Source: Mycobacterium avium subsp. avium
GTDB lineage: Bacteria > Actinomycetota > Actinomycetes > Mycobacteriales > Mycobacteriaceae
Assembly: GCF_009741445.1 (NCBI RefSeq)
Contig: NZ_CP046507.1
Span: 992,001 to 1,056,000, forward strand
DNA: 64,000 bases
Direction of reading: 5' to 3'
Part shown: piece after piece, positions 47,500-56,937 of the stretch
Layout of the letters: each line of letters starts with the position of its first letter
Numbering within the stretch: position 1 is the first letter of the stretch
Made by a program: the position numbers and the translations under genes
The notes under the pieces: generated by a model
Seen by the model: the letters and a program-made list of their open reading frames with translations, nothing else
The model's database searches: none
What the model was told of the DNA's origin: nothing

Positions 47500-48609
47500 G
47501 TGACACATTCTCAACGCCGGGACCGGCTCAGGGCACGACTCGAGGCCGACGGACTGGATGCGCTGCTGGTCACGGACCTGATCAACGTCCGCTACCTGTC
47601 CGGATTCACCGGCTCCAACGGCGCGTTGCTGGTGTTCGCCGACGACCGGCCCCCGGTGCTGGCGACCGACGGCCGGTACCGGACCCAGGCCGCCGAGCAG
47701 GCCCCCGACCTCGACGTCGCCATCGAACGCGCGCTGGGCCGCTATCTGGCCGGCCGCGCCGCCGAGGCGGGCGCACGCACCCTGGGCTTCGAGAGCAACG
47801 TGGTCACCGTCGACGGATTCGACGCCCTGACGGGTGAGCTGGACGGCCGCAAGGCGGCCACCGAGCTGGTCAAGGCCGCCGGCACCGTCGAGGCGTTGCG
47901 CGAGGTCAAGGACGCCGGCGAGGTCGCGCTGCTGCGGCTGGCCTGCGAGGCGGCCGACGCCGCGCTCACCGCGCTGGTGGACGGCGGCGGGCTGCGGCCC
48001 GGCCGGACCGAACGCGAGGTCAGCCGGGAGCTGGAGGCGCTGATGCTCGACCACGGCGCCGACGGGATCTCCTTCGAGACCATCGTGGCGACCGGCGCCA
48101 ACTCGGCGATCCCGCATCACCGCCCCACCGACGCGGTGCTGGCCGACGGCGACTTCGTCAAGATCGACTTCGGGGCGCTGGTCGGCGGCTACCACTCCGA
48201 CATGACCCGCACCTTCGTGCTGACCAAGGCGGCCGACTGGCAGCTGGAGATCTACCGGCTGGTCGCCGACGCGCAGCGGGCCGGCCGGGAGGCGCTGCGG
48301 GCCGGCGCCGACCTGCGCGAGGTGGACGCCGCGGCCCGCCGGGTGATCGCCGACGCCGGCTACGGCGAGCAGTTCAGCCACAGCCTGGGCCACGGCGTCG
48401 GGTTGGAGATCCACGAGGCGCCGGGCATCGGCGCCACCTCCACCGGCACGCTGCGCGCCGAATCGGTGGTGACCGTGGAGCCCGGCGTCTATCTGCCCGG
48501 CCGCGGCGGCGTGCGCATCGAGGACACGTTGGTGGTGCCGCCGGAGACCGCCGGCAAGCCCCCCGAGCTGCTGACCAGGTTCCCCAAGGAGCTGGCCGTC
48601 CTGGCCTGA
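47500..48609 (+). CDS. pepQ: Xaa-Pro dipeptidase/aminopeptidase (M24 family)
   Basis: A 369-residue cytosolic peptidase (Rv2535c-like). The creatinase-like N-domain (DALLVTDLINVRYLSGFTGS) precedes the pita-bread catalytic domain. The latter holds metal ligands in VKIDFGALVGGYHSDMTRTF, HSLGHGVGLEIHE, VVTVEPGVY and VRIEDTLVV. It cleaves bonds before proline. GTG 47500 lies 8 bases after a TACCGT -10-like hexamer, so the mRNA may be leaderless. It precedes efp by 87 bases. Confidence 0.92.
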   Translation: MTHSQRRDRLRARLEADGLDALLVTDLINVRYLSGFTGSNGALLVFADDRPPVLATDGRYRTQAAEQAPDLDVAIERALGRYLAGRAAEAGARTLGFESNVVTVDGFDALTGELDGRKAATELVKAAGTVEALREVKDAGEVALLRLACEAADAALTALVDGGGLRPGRTEREVSRELEALMLDHGADGISFETIVATGANSAIPHHRPTDAVLADGDFVKIDFGALVGGYHSDMTRTFVLTKAADWQLEIYRLVADAQRAGREALRAGADLREVDAAARRVIADAGYGEQFSHSLGHGVGLEIHEAPGIGATSTGTLRAESVVTVEPGVYLPGRGGVRIEDTLVVPPETAGKPPELLTRFPKELAVLA

Positions 48610-48649
48610 CGCCCGCCGGCGCCCTCTAAACTGGCCGACAAGTCCCACG

Positions 48650-48669
48650 ACGGCCGCACCGCCGGCCGT
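48650..48669 (+). promoter_or_regulatory. Stem-loop in the efp leader
   Basis: ACGGCCG (48650-48656) and CGGCCGT (48663-48669) pair as a 7-bp stem with a 6-base loop, about 28 bases before the efp start. A -10-like TAAACT is at about 48627. It could end pepQ transcription or sit in the efp 5' UTR; neither is shown. Confidence 0.35.
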
Positions 48670-48696
48670 CCATCCCCGAGGAGATATAGGCGCACC

Positions 48697-49260
48697 GTGG
48701 CAAGCACTGCCGATTTCAAGAATGGACTGGTCCTGGTGATCGACGGCCAGCTGTGGCAGATCGTCGAGTTCCAGCACGTCAAACCCGGCAAGGGCCCGGC
48801 GTTCGTGCGGACCAAGCTGAAGAACGTGCTGTCCGGCAAGGTCGTCGACAAGACCTACAACGCGGGGGTGAAGGTGGAGACCGCCACCGTCGACCGCCGC
48901 GACACCACCTACCTGTACCGCGACGGCAGCGACTTCGTCTTCATGGACAGCCAGGACTACGAGCAGCACCCGCTGCCCGAGTCGCTGGTGGGTGACGCGG
49001 CCCGGTTCCTGCTGGAGGGCATGCCGGTGCAGGTGGCGTTCCACAACGGGTCGCCGCTGTACATCGAGTTGCCGGTGTCGGTCGAGATGGAGGTCACCCA
49101 CACCGAGCCCGGCCTGCAGGGCGACCGGTCCAGCGCGGGCACCAAACCCGCCACCGTGGAAACCGGCGCGGAGATCCAGGTGCCGCTGTTCATCAACACC
49201 GGCGACAAGCTGAAGGTGGACACCCGCGACGGCAGCTACCTGGGGCGCGTCAACGCGTGA
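48697..49260 (+). CDS. efp: Elongation factor P
   Basis: A 187-residue translation factor that relieves stalling at proline runs. The KOW-like N-domain ([20 protein letters not shown]) carries the loop [11 protein letters not shown] with the Lys modified in some bacteria. Two OB folds follow, ending [22 protein letters not shown] 48697 has a gaggagatat ribosome-binding site. Overlaps nusB by 4 bases. Confidence 0.96.
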
Positions 49261-49727
49261 GCAAACCCCTGAGGGGACGCCATCAGGCCCGCAAGCGCGC
49301 GGTCGACCTGCTGTTCGAGGCCGAGGCGCGGGGGTTGAGCCCGGCCGAGGTGGTCGACGTCCGGACCGGCCTGGCCGACACCAACCCCGAAGTGGCGCCC
49401 CTGCAGCCGTACACGGCCGCGGTGGCCCGCGGGGTGGGCGACCACGCCGCCCACATCGACGACCTGATCAGCTCGCACCTGCAGGGCTGGACGCTGGACC
49501 GGCTGCCCGCCGTGGACCGCGCCATCCTGCGGGTGGCGGTGTGGGAGCTGCTGTACGCCGACGACGTGCCCGAGCCGGTCGCCGTCGACGAGGCCGTCCA
49601 GCTGGCCAAGGAGCTGTCCACCGACGACTCGCCGGGCTTCGTCAACGGCGTGCTGGGCCAGGTCATGCTGGTGACGCCGCAGATCAGGGCGGCCGCCCGG
49701 GCGGTGCGGGGTCCCCGGGACACGTGA
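49257..49727 (+). CDS. nusB: Transcription antitermination factor NusB
   Basis: A 156-residue all-helical RNA-binding factor of rRNA antitermination. [20 protein letters not shown] at the N-terminus and [25 protein letters not shown] near the end are diagnostic. It is ATGA-coupled to efp and overlaps the next small membrane protein by 4 bases. Confidence 0.95.
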
Positions 49728-50113
49728 CCCGGTTGGAGCTGCGCCTGGTCGTCGCGGCCGTGCTGGCGGCGACGGTGGTGGTGGGCGCGGTGGTGTGCGC
49801 CGCCTACCACCTGAGCATCGTCGCCTCGGTGCTGGCGATCCACGCCCTGGGCGTGGGCGCCTGGCTGTATCACTGCGTCGAACGGGTGGCGGTGGCCCGC
49901 CGGATCAGCACCGTGCGCTCGGCGGCCACGCCGCTGCGGCCGCTGCTGCCGGTGATGGCCGCGATCATGGGCCTGACCCAGGGCGTGGTGCGCTCACTGT
50001 CCGACGTCACCGAGCTGCCGGCCCGCCGCTGGGAGCTGCCCGTGCTGCGCTGGGTGGACGGCGGCCGGGGTAACCGGCGGGTGATCGACGGTGACGACGA
50101 GCCGGATCGCTGA
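49724..50113 (+). CDS. Small membrane protein (Rv2532c-like)
   Basis: A 129-residue protein starting at GTG 49724, which overlaps the nusB stop. Two hydrophobic helices ([20 protein letters not shown] and [19 protein letters not shown]) span about residues 8-50, followed by a basic cytosolic region. No known domain is recognised. Position and size match Rv2532c. Confidence 0.78.
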
Positions 50114-50209
50114 CCAAGCTGAGGTGAAACGACCACGGGCGGGGGCGCGGCGGGATGACAATACGAGCTGGACTGCAGCGGCGGCGATGCGAGAAGAGCA
50201 GGTGAGGTC

Positions 50210-53062
50210 ATGATCCGATACAGCACCCAGCCGCGACGGCTGCGGGTGTCCGCGCTGGCGGCCGTGGCCAACCCGTCGTACGCCCGGGTGGACACCTGGA
50301 ACCTGCTCGACGACGCCTGCCGGCACCTCGCCGAGGTCGACCTGGCCGGGCTGGACAAGACGCACGACGTGGCCCGGGTGAAGCGCCTGCTGGACCGCAT
50401 CGCCGCCTACGAGCGCTACTGGCTGTACCCCGGCGCGGAGAACCTGGCGATCTTCCGCGCCCACCTGGAGAGCCTGTCCACGGTGCGGCTCACCGAGGAG
50501 GTCTCCCTGGCGGTGCGGCTGTTGAGCGAATACGGCGATCGCGCAGGGCTTTTCGACACGTCGGCGCCGCTGGACGACCAGGAGCTGGTGGCCCAGGCCA
50601 AGCAGCAGCATTTCTACACCGTGCTGCTGGCCGACGACGCCCCGAGCACCGCACCGGACAGCCTGGCCGAATGCCTGCGGGCGCTGCGCAACCCGTCCGA
50701 CGACGTGCAGTTCGAGATCCTGGTGGTGCCCAGCGTCGAGGACGCCATCACCGCGGTCGCGCTGAACGGCGAGATCCAGGCCGCGATCATCCGCGACGAC
50801 CTGCCGCTGCGCTCCCGCGACCGGCTGCCGCTGATGAACACCCTGCTCGGGCCCAACGAGGACGCGGACGGCGTCATCCCCGACCGCGCCAACGACTGGG
50901 TGGAGTGCGGCGAGTGGATCCGCGAGCTGCGCCCGCACATCGACCTGTATCTGCTCACCGACGAGTCGATCGCGGCGGGCGACGACACCGAACCCGACGT
51001 CTACGACCGCACCTTCTACCGGCTCAACGACGTCACCGACCTGCACAGCACGGTGCTCGCCGGGCTGCGGAACCGTTATGCCACACCGTTTTTCGACGCG
51101 CTGCGGGCGTACGCGGCGGCCCCGGTCGGCCAGTTCCACGCGCTGCCGGTGGCGCGCGGGGCCAGCATCTTCAACTCCCGCTCGCTGCAGGACATGGGGG
51201 AGTTCTACGGCCGCAACATCTTCATGGCCGAAACCTCCACCACCTCCGGCGGCCTGGACTCGCTGCTGGACCCGCACGGCAACATCAAGAAGGCGATGGA
51301 CAAGGCGGCCAAGACGTGGAACGCCGACCACACCTACTTCGTCACCAACGGCACGTCGACCGCCAACAAGATCGTCGTGCAGTCACTGACCCGGCCCGGC
51401 GACATCGTGCTGATCGACCGCAACTGCCACAAATCGCACCACTACGGGCTGGTGCTGGCCGGGGCGTACCCGCTGTACCTGGACGCCTATCCGTTGCCGC
51501 AGTTCGCGATCTACGGGGCGGTGTCGCTGCGCACCATCAAGCAGACCCTGCTGGACCTGGAGGCGGCCGGGCAGCTGCACCGGGTGCGGATGCTGCTGCT
51601 GACCAACTGCACCTTCGACGGCGTGGTCTACAACCCGCTGCAGGTCATGCAGGAGGTGCTGGCGATCAAGCCGGACATCTGCTTTTTGTGGGACGAGGCG
51701 TGGTACGCGTTCGCCACCGCCGTGCCGTGGGCCCGGCAGCGCACCGCGATGGTGGCCGCCGAGCGGCTCGAGCAGATGCTGGCCTCGCCGGATTACGTTG
51801 AGCAGTACCGGAAATGGGCCGCGTCGATGCAGGGCGTGGACCGTTCGGAGTGGATCGAGCGGGAGCTGCTGCCCGACCCGGCCACCGCCCGGGTGCGGGT
51901 CTACGCCACCCATTCCACGCACAAGTCGCTCTCGGCGCTGCGCCAGGCGTCGATGATCCACGTGCGGGACCAGGATTTCAACGCGCTCACCCGCGACGCG
52001 TTCGGTGAGGCGTTTTTGACCCACACCTCGACCTCGCCCAACCAGCAGCTGCTGGCGTCGCTGGATCTGGCCCGCCGCCAGGTCGACATCGAGGGCTTCC
52101 AGCTGGTCCGGCAGGTCTACGACATGGCGCTGGTGTTCCGGCACCGGGTCCGCAAGGACCGGTTGATCAGCAAGTGGTTCCGCATCCTCGACGAGTCCGA
52201 CCTGGTGCCCGAGGAGTTCCGGGCGTCGTCGGTGAGCTCCTACCGCGAGGTTCGGCAGGGGGCGCTGGCCGAGTGGAACGAGGCGTGGCGCTCCGACCAG
52301 TTCGTGCTGGACGCCACCCGGGTCACCCTGTTCGTCGGCGCCACCGGCATGAACGGGTACGACTTCCGGGAGAAGATCCTGATGGAGCGCTTCGGCATCC
52401 AGATCAACAAGACCTCGATCAACAGCGTGCTGCTGATCTTCACCATCGGCGTCACCTGGTCCAGCGTCCACTATCTGCTCGACGTGTTACGAAGGGTGGC
52501 AACGGATTTCGATCGCATCCAGAAGGAGGCCAGCGCCGCCGACCGGGCGCTGCAACGACGCCACGTCGAGGAGATCACCGAGGACCTGCCGCACCTGCCC
52601 GACTTCAGCGAATTCGACGTCGCCTTCCGGCCGGTCGACGAATGCAACTTCGGCGACATGCGGTCGGCGTTCTACGCCGGGTACGAGGAGTCCGACCGCG
52701 AGCACGTGCTGATCGGCACGGCCGGGCGGCGGCTGGCCGAGGGCAAGAACCTGGTGTCGACCACCTTCGTGGTGCCCTACCCGCCGGGTTTCCCGGTGCT
52801 GGTGCCCGGCCAGGTGGTGTCCAAGGAGATCGTCTACTTCCTGGCCCAGCTCGACGTGAAGGAAATCCACGGCTACAACCCGGATTTGGGGCTGTCGGTG
52901 TTCACCGACACCGCGCTGGCGCGGATGGAGGCGCAGCGCAACGCCGCGACCGCCGCGGTGGGTTCGGTGACCGCGGCCTTCGAGTTGCCCGCGGACGCCT
53001 CCGGCGGCAACGGCGCGCACAACGGCGCCGGCGCGGTGCCGTCGGTCGCCGACGGAGGCTGA
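50210..53062 (+). CDS. adi: PLP-dependent ornithine/lysine/arginine decarboxylase family protein (Rv2531c-like)
   Basis: A 950-residue fold-type I PLP enzyme. The N-terminal wing/response-regulator-like domain is followed by the aminotransferase-like core (ETSTTSGGLDSLLDPHGNIK, FVTNGTSTANKIV, FLWDEAWYAFA). The cofactor Lys lies in YATHSTHKSLSALRQ. It should decarboxylate a basic amino acid, but the exact substrate is uncertain and activity of the M. tuberculosis orthologue is not something I can confirm. The last 50 residues are low-complexity. ATG 50210 follows aggtgagg. Confidence 0.9.
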   Translation: MIRYSTQPRRLRVSALAAVANPSYARVDTWNLLDDACRHLAEVDLAGLDKTHDVARVKRLLDRIAAYERYWLYPGAENLAIFRAHLESLSTVRLTEEVSLAVRLLSEYGDRAGLFDTSAPLDDQELVAQAKQQHFYTVLLADDAPSTAPDSLAECLRALRNPSDDVQFEILVVPSVEDAITAVALNGEIQAAIIRDDLPLRSRDRLPLMNTLLGPNEDADGVIPDRANDWVECGEWIRELRPHIDLYLLTDESIAAGDDTEPDVYDRTFYRLNDVTDLHSTVLAGLRNRYATPFFDALRAYAAAPVGQFHALPVARGASIFNSRSLQDMGEFYGRNIFMAETSTTSGGLDSLLDPHGNIKKAMDKAAKTWNADHTYFVTNGTSTANKIVVQSLTRPGDIVLIDRNCHKSHHYGLVLAGAYPLYLDAYPLPQFAIYGAVSLRTIKQTLLDLEAAGQLHRVRMLLLTNCTFDGVVYNPLQVMQEVLAIKPDICFLWDEAWYAFATAVPWARQRTAMVAAERLEQMLASPDYVEQYRKWAASMQGVDRSEWIERELLPDPATARVRVYATHSTHKSLSALRQASMIHVRDQDFNALTRDAFGEAFLTHTSTSPNQQLLASLDLARRQVDIEGFQLVRQVYDMALVFRHRVRKDRLISKWFRILDESDLVPEEFRASSVSSYREVRQGALAEWNEAWRSDQFVLDATRVTLFVGATGMNGYDFREKILMERFGIQINKTSINSVLLIFTIGVTWSSVHYLLDVLRRVATDFDRIQKEASAADRALQRRHVEEITEDLPHLPDFSEFDVAFRPVDECNFGDMRSAFYAGYEESDREHVLIGTAGRRLAEGKNLVSTTFVVPYPPGFPVLVPGQVVSKEIVYFLAQLDVKEIHGYNPDLGLSVFTDTALARMEAQRNAATAAVGSVTAAFELPADASGGNGAHNGAGAVPSVADGG

Positions 53063-53128
53063 GCTCTCAGCCGGTGGCCGGGGTCGGCCCGGCGGGGCAG
53101 GTGGTGCGGGCCGAGGTGTGCGGGGCGC

Positions 53129-53350
53129 TCACCGCCAGTCGGCCACGCCGCGGTGGATGCCCCGGATGAGGGCGTCCCGGCCGGCCGCGGCCTGGTCCCG
53201 GCAACTCGAACTCAGCGTGCCGAACGGGCTCGGGTCGGCGCCGGCCGGCGCCGCCACCAGCACCCCGGAGCCCACCGCGACGACGGCGGCGACCAGCATC
53301 CGGGCCATCGCTCGATGCTCACGGCGCGGCGGGCGTGCAGTACCAACCAT
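53129..53350 (-). CDS. Small secreted protein of unknown function
   Basis: A short exported protein of 73 residues from ATG 53350, or 59 from ATG 53308. MARMLVAAVVAVGSGVLVAA ending APAGADP is a clear signal peptide. The mature part (FGTLSSSCRDQ..GIHRGVADW) resembles other short mycobacterial secreted proteins with an FGTLSCxC-like motif. It is divergent from the sensor kinase. No function can be given. Confidence 0.62.
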   Translation of the reverse strand: MVGTARPPRREHRAMARMLVAAVVAVGSGVLVAAPAGADPSPFGTLSSSCRDQAAAGRDALIRGIHRGVADWR

Positions 53351-53447
53351 GTCGGTGCCAGCCTAGGACGGGGCCGCTGAGAGGCCGCTGAGAAGCGCAC
53401 CGTTCTCGGTGTTCTCCGGCGGGCCGCGGGCCTGCAGAATCGAAGGC

Positions 53448-54812
53448 GTGCACCTGGGTATCTCCGCCCGCTCGGCGGCGGTCGCGGCGATCGTCGTCTT
53501 CTGCGCGCTGACGGTGGCCGGCGCGGGATTGGACGCCATCCTGTACCGGTCGTTGCTGTCCGGCGTGGATTACGCTGCGGCCGAACGGGTTCGCGACATC
53601 GCCAAGGCGCTGCAGTCGGATTCGCGCGAGGAACTCGACAACGCCCTCCTGACCACCGACCAGCGGGTGGTGGCCACCCAGTTGATCGGTCCGGACGGCA
53701 GCGTGGTCAAGCGGTCCGGCTCCGCGCCGGCCACCCCGTTGGTGCCGACCGCCGATTTCGACTTCACCCTGCGCCGCGGCCTGCCCGACGACGCGGTGTC
53801 CGGCGACGACATGCGGGTCAGCGGCCAGAAGGTCGCCACACGGTCGGGGGTGTACACGGTGCTGGTCGGCGGGGGCAGCGAGGCGGTCGAGGCGACCGCA
53901 CGCACCCTGGGGATCCTGTTGGCCACCACCGCGCCGGTCATCGTCGCGGTGGCGGCCGGCGCGACGTACTGGCTGGTGCGCCGATCGCTGAAGTCGGTGG
54001 ACGCGATCCGCGCCCGGGTGACCGACATCTCGGCGTCGGACCTGGCCGAGCGGGTGCCGGTCCCGGACGGCCGCGACGAGATCGCGGCCCTGGCGGTCAC
54101 CATGAACGAGATGCTGTCCCGGCTGGAAGCGGGACACCGTGCGCAGCAACGCTTTGTCGGCGACGCGTCGCACGAGCTGCGCAGCCCGCTGACCACCATC
54201 ATCTCCGGGCTGGAGGTGGCCGAGGCGCACCCCGAGCTGCTGGACGCCGAGCTGGCGGTCAACACCCTGCTGCCCGAGGCGCACCGGATGCGCGCCCTGA
54301 TCGACGACCTGCTGCTGCTGGCCCGCGCCGACGAGCGAAACCTGTTGCGGCGCAAGGAGCCGGTGGCCCTCGACGATCTCGCCGAGGCGGAAGCCGCCCG
54401 GGTGCGCCGCGACGCCGACTGCGCGGTCCACACCGATATCCGCCCCGCGCGGCTGCTCGCCGACCCGGCAGCCATGACGCGCATGATCCGCAACCTGGTG
54501 GATAACGCTGTGCGCCACGCGGTTTCGTGCGTCGCCATCGAGGTCGGCAGCCGTGACGGGACGGCGGTGCTCACCGTCGGCGATGACGGCCCGGGCATAC
54601 CGCCGGCGCAGCGGAGCCGGGTGTTCGAGCGGTTCGTGCGGCTGGACACCGATCGCGCGCGCAGCGGCGGTGGGGCCGGGCTGGGCCTGGCCATCGTCGC
54701 CGAGGTGGTCGCGGCGCACGGCGGCACCGTCACCATCGGGGACCGGCCGGGCGGGGGCACCACCCTGACGGTGGCCCTGCCGCAACACCCGGCTCAGCAC
54801 AGCAGCCGGTAA
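53448..54812 (+). CDS. Two-component sensor histidine kinase
   Basis: A 454-residue membrane kinase. Helix 1 (SAAVAAIVVFCALTVAGAGL), an extracytoplasmic sensor loop of about 120 residues, helix 2 (LLATTAPVIVAVAAGATYWL) and a HAMP domain precede the HisKA box GDASHELRSPLTT with the phosphorylated His. The ATPase boxes are NLVDNAVRHA, VGDDGPGIP and GAGLGLAIV. GTG 53448 is preferred to the upstream ATG 53409 because the signal-anchor then starts at the N-terminus. Its 3' end overlaps the convergent response regulator by 19 bases. The signal is unknown. Confidence 0.9.
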   Translation: MHLGISARSAAVAAIVVFCALTVAGAGLDAILYRSLLSGVDYAAAERVRDIAKALQSDSREELDNALLTTDQRVVATQLIGPDGSVVKRSGSAPATPLVPTADFDFTLRRGLPDDAVSGDDMRVSGQKVATRSGVYTVLVGGGSEAVEATARTLGILLATTAPVIVAVAAGATYWLVRRSLKSVDAIRARVTDISASDLAERVPVPDGRDEIAALAVTMNEMLSRLEAGHRAQQRFVGDASHELRSPLTTIISGLEVAEAHPELLDAELAVNTLLPEAHRMRALIDDLLLLARADERNLLRRKEPVALDDLAEAEAARVRRDADCAVHTDIRPARLLADPAAMTRMIRNLVDNAVRHAVSCVAIEVGSRDGTAVLTVGDDGPGIPPAQRSRVFERFVRLDTDRARSGGGAGLGLAIVAEVVAAHGGTVTIGDRPGGGTTLTVALPQHPAQHSSR

Positions 54813-55462
54813 CCGACCCCCCGGATCGTCTCAATGGTGTTGGTGCCGAACGGAACATCGATCTTGCGGCGCAGGTAGCCCACGTACACCTCGACCACGT
54901 TGTCCGGCCCGTGGTGATGCGCGTCCCACACGTTCGCCAGGATGTCGGCCTTGGTCACCACCACGTCCTTGTTGCGCATCAGGAACTCCAGCACCCCGTA
55001 CTCGCGCGGCGTCAGCGCGATCGGCGTGGAGCCGCGCTGGACGGTGTGCCGGGCCGGATCCAGCGACAGCGACCCGGCCGTTAGCACCACCGGCCGCTCC
55101 GGCGCGCCGCGGCGCACCAGCGCCCGCAGCCGCGCCACCAGCACCCGGAACGAAAACGGTTTGGTCAGATAGTCATCCGCACCCAGATCGAAGGCGTCGG
55201 TCTCGTCGTACTCGCCGTCCTTGGCGGTCAGCATGAGCACCGGTGTCCACACGTTGTTCGACCGCATCCGCCGCAGCACCTCGTACCCGCTGCGGCCGGG
55301 CAGCATGATGTCGAGAATGACGACGTCGAAAGGGTTTTCGGTGGCCTCGGCCAGGCCGTCGACGCCGTTGCCGACGGTCACCACCACGAATCCCTCCGCC
55401 TTGAGTCCCCGCGCCACCGTCGCCGCCAGCCGGGGCTCGTCCTCGACGAGCAGGACTTTCAT
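54794..55462 (-). CDS. OmpR/PhoB-family response regulator
   Basis: A 222-residue regulator. The receiver domain has the acidic pocket LLVEDEP, phosphoacceptor Asp51 (VVILDIMLPG), Thr in VLMLTAKDGE and Lys101 (LTKPFS). The winged-helix DNA-binding domain (LTPREYGVLEFLMRNKDVVV, VEVYVGYLRRKID) follows. It is tail-to-tail with the sensor kinase, not in the usual co-directional operon, yet adjacency suggests they are cognate. Confidence 0.92.
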   Translation of the reverse strand: MKVLLVEDEPRLAATVARGLKAEGFVVVTVGNGVDGLAEATENPFDVVILDIMLPGRSGYEVLRRMRSNNVWTPVLMLTAKDGEYDETDAFDLGADDYLTKPFSFRVLVARLRALVRRGAPERPVVLTAGSLSLDPARHTVQRGSTPIALTPREYGVLEFLMRNKDVVVTKADILANVWDAHHHGPDNVVEVYVGYLRRKIDVPFGTNTIETIRGVGYRLLC

Positions 55463-55486
55463 GCGTTCACGCTACGTCGACCCCCG

Positions 55487-55813
55487 CTAGTCGGGCCAGC
55501 GGGCCTCGATGAGCACCTCGGCGAACGGGCCGCCCATCCGGGCGAACCGGTTCGTCGCCACCCACAGCACGCCCGGATGCTCCAGCCTGATGCGCACCGG
55601 GTGGCCGCGCAGTGTCTCGCCGGGATCGGTGTGGCTGACGAACGTCGTCGGCCGGGTCAGATCGACGTCGACCGTCCAGCCGGGCCAAGGGGATTCGAAG
55701 AAATCGCGGTTGAACCACATGGTGGGGCATTCGTGGATCGGCTGTTCCCGCAAGCCCATCGGGGGAAGCATCATCAGCGGCGCCCCGACCCGCTGCCGTG
55801 GCACGGGTGGCAT
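55487..55813 (-). CDS. Hypothetical protein upstream of the response regulator
   Basis: A 108-residue protein 24 bases upstream of the response regulator gene on the same strand, so possibly co-transcribed. It is predicted soluble, with a beta-rich pattern (WTVDVDLTRPTTFVSHTDPG, HPVRIRLEHPGVLWVATNRF) and no signal peptide. I do not recognise the family. Codon use is like the neighbours, which supports a real gene. Confidence 0.6.
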   Translation of the reverse strand: MPPVPRQRVGAPLMMLPPMGLREQPIHECPTMWFNRDFFESPWPGWTVDVDLTRPTTFVSHTDPGETLRGHPVRIRLEHPGVLWVATNRFARMGGPFAEVLIEARWPD

Positions 55814-55891
55814 GCCCGCTCCTTCGTCCGGTCCTGATTTGGTCTCGCCGCCGACGACGGTACGCAGAATTCGCTGTGAAATCGTTGAGAG

Positions 55892-56698
55892 TCAGGTCGC
55901 AGTGGGGGATTGCGCCGCACCGGTTTCCGGCCTTCCGGGGTGCCGGCCCGGCCGCTGCGGTATCACGATGAGCAGCACGGCGATCAGCGCCGCCAGCACC
56001 GCCGTGGCCAGCGGGCGGCTCCACGCCAGGCCACCCTGGGCGACGGGCTTGTCGATGAAATCGCCGACGGTCGCCCCCAGCGGCCGGGTGAGGATGAACG
56101 CGACCCAGAACAGGGTGACCCGCGACACGCCCGTCCAGAAGTACAGGCCGGCGACCACGAGCAGGCCCGCCGCGAAGACCAGGGCGCCGCGCCGGTAGCC
56201 GAAGTCGCGGGTGTCGGCCAGCCAGTCGCCCAGCGCGGTGCCCAGCGTCTGGGAGAACGTGATGGTCGCCCAGTAGAAGGCCTCGACCTTCGGCGTGTGC
56301 ACGGTCGCGACCGACACCGTGCCCTGCGACCAGCGCCACAGACCCAAAGTGGCCAGCAGACAAGCCAACAGCAGCAGCGACCCGCCGGTGTAGCCGATGC
56401 CCAGCGAACGGTCGGCGAAGTCGGCCAGCACGGTGCCGAACGTGGTCGACGCCACGATCGTCGCCCAGTAGAGGACGGGGTGAAAGCGCGCGGCCAGGAT
56501 CTGCGCCGCCACCAGCAGCACCAGCGTGACACCGAAGAGCGCCACCCCGGCCGCGTAGCCCCAATCCAGCGTCATCGTGACGGTGTCGCCGCCGGTTTCG
56601 CCCAGCGTCGTCGCCAACACCTTGATCACCCAGAAGCCCAGCGTGATCGCGGGCACCTTGGTCCAGGTCTGGCTCGACACCCCGTCAGCTGCGCTCAT
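55892..56698 (-). CDS. DUF347 (COG4705) repeat membrane protein
   Basis: A 268-residue membrane protein with about eight helices arranged as four repeats. KVPAITLGFWVIKVLATTLGE opens the first and YWATITFSQTLGTALGDWLAD, YWATIVASTTFGTVLADFAD and WVAFILTRPLGATVGDFIDK echo it; each ends in an acidic Asp/Glu motif. This is the DUF347 family, of unknown function, with a pattern suggestive of ion or metal handling. It lies next to the two-component genes, which might control it. Confidence 0.8.
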   Translation of the reverse strand: MSAADGVSSQTWTKVPAITLGFWVIKVLATTLGETGGDTVTMTLDWGYAAGVALFGVTLVLLVAAQILAARFHPVLYWATIVASTTFGTVLADFADRSLGIGYTGGSLLLLACLLATLGLWRWSQGTVSVATVHTPKVEAFYWATITFSQTLGTALGDWLADTRDFGYRRGALVFAAGLLVVAGLYFWTGVSRVTLFWVAFILTRPLGATVGDFIDKPVAQGGLAWSRPLATAVLAALIAVLLIVIPQRPGRHPGRPETGAAQSPTAT

Positions 56699-56741
56699 GT
56701 GCGGTCATCCTCCGTCATCGGGATGTTCAGCATGCCCACCG

Positions 56742-56935
56742 TAGCGTGACCGGGCCGGCAGTTCTGCTCATCCGGATCACAAACCCGCCCGGTGGCCGCG
56801 GGTGGCGCAATGACCCGGCGCGCCGCGGTTTTGGCTGGTCGGGCCCGAACGCCACCCGGCGCAATGCCGTCGGTCGCCGGCTGCGACCCCGGTCGCCGGC
56901 CCGGAAAACGCCCCTGAGCTGCGTTAGCGTGACCG
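56742..56935 (+). promoter_or_regulatory. Promoter region of the GntR/ferredoxin/ABC/flavoprotein operon
   Basis: TAGCGTGACCG occurs twice, at 56742-56752 and 56925-56935. The second copy includes a TANNNT-type -10 (TAGCGT, 56925-56930) followed by 7 bases and the GTG at 56938, the geometry of a leaderless mycobacterial promoter. The 239-bp spacer to the divergent DUF347 gene has no other gene. The repeat could also be part of a regulator site. Confidence 0.45.
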
Positions 56936-56937
56936 TC

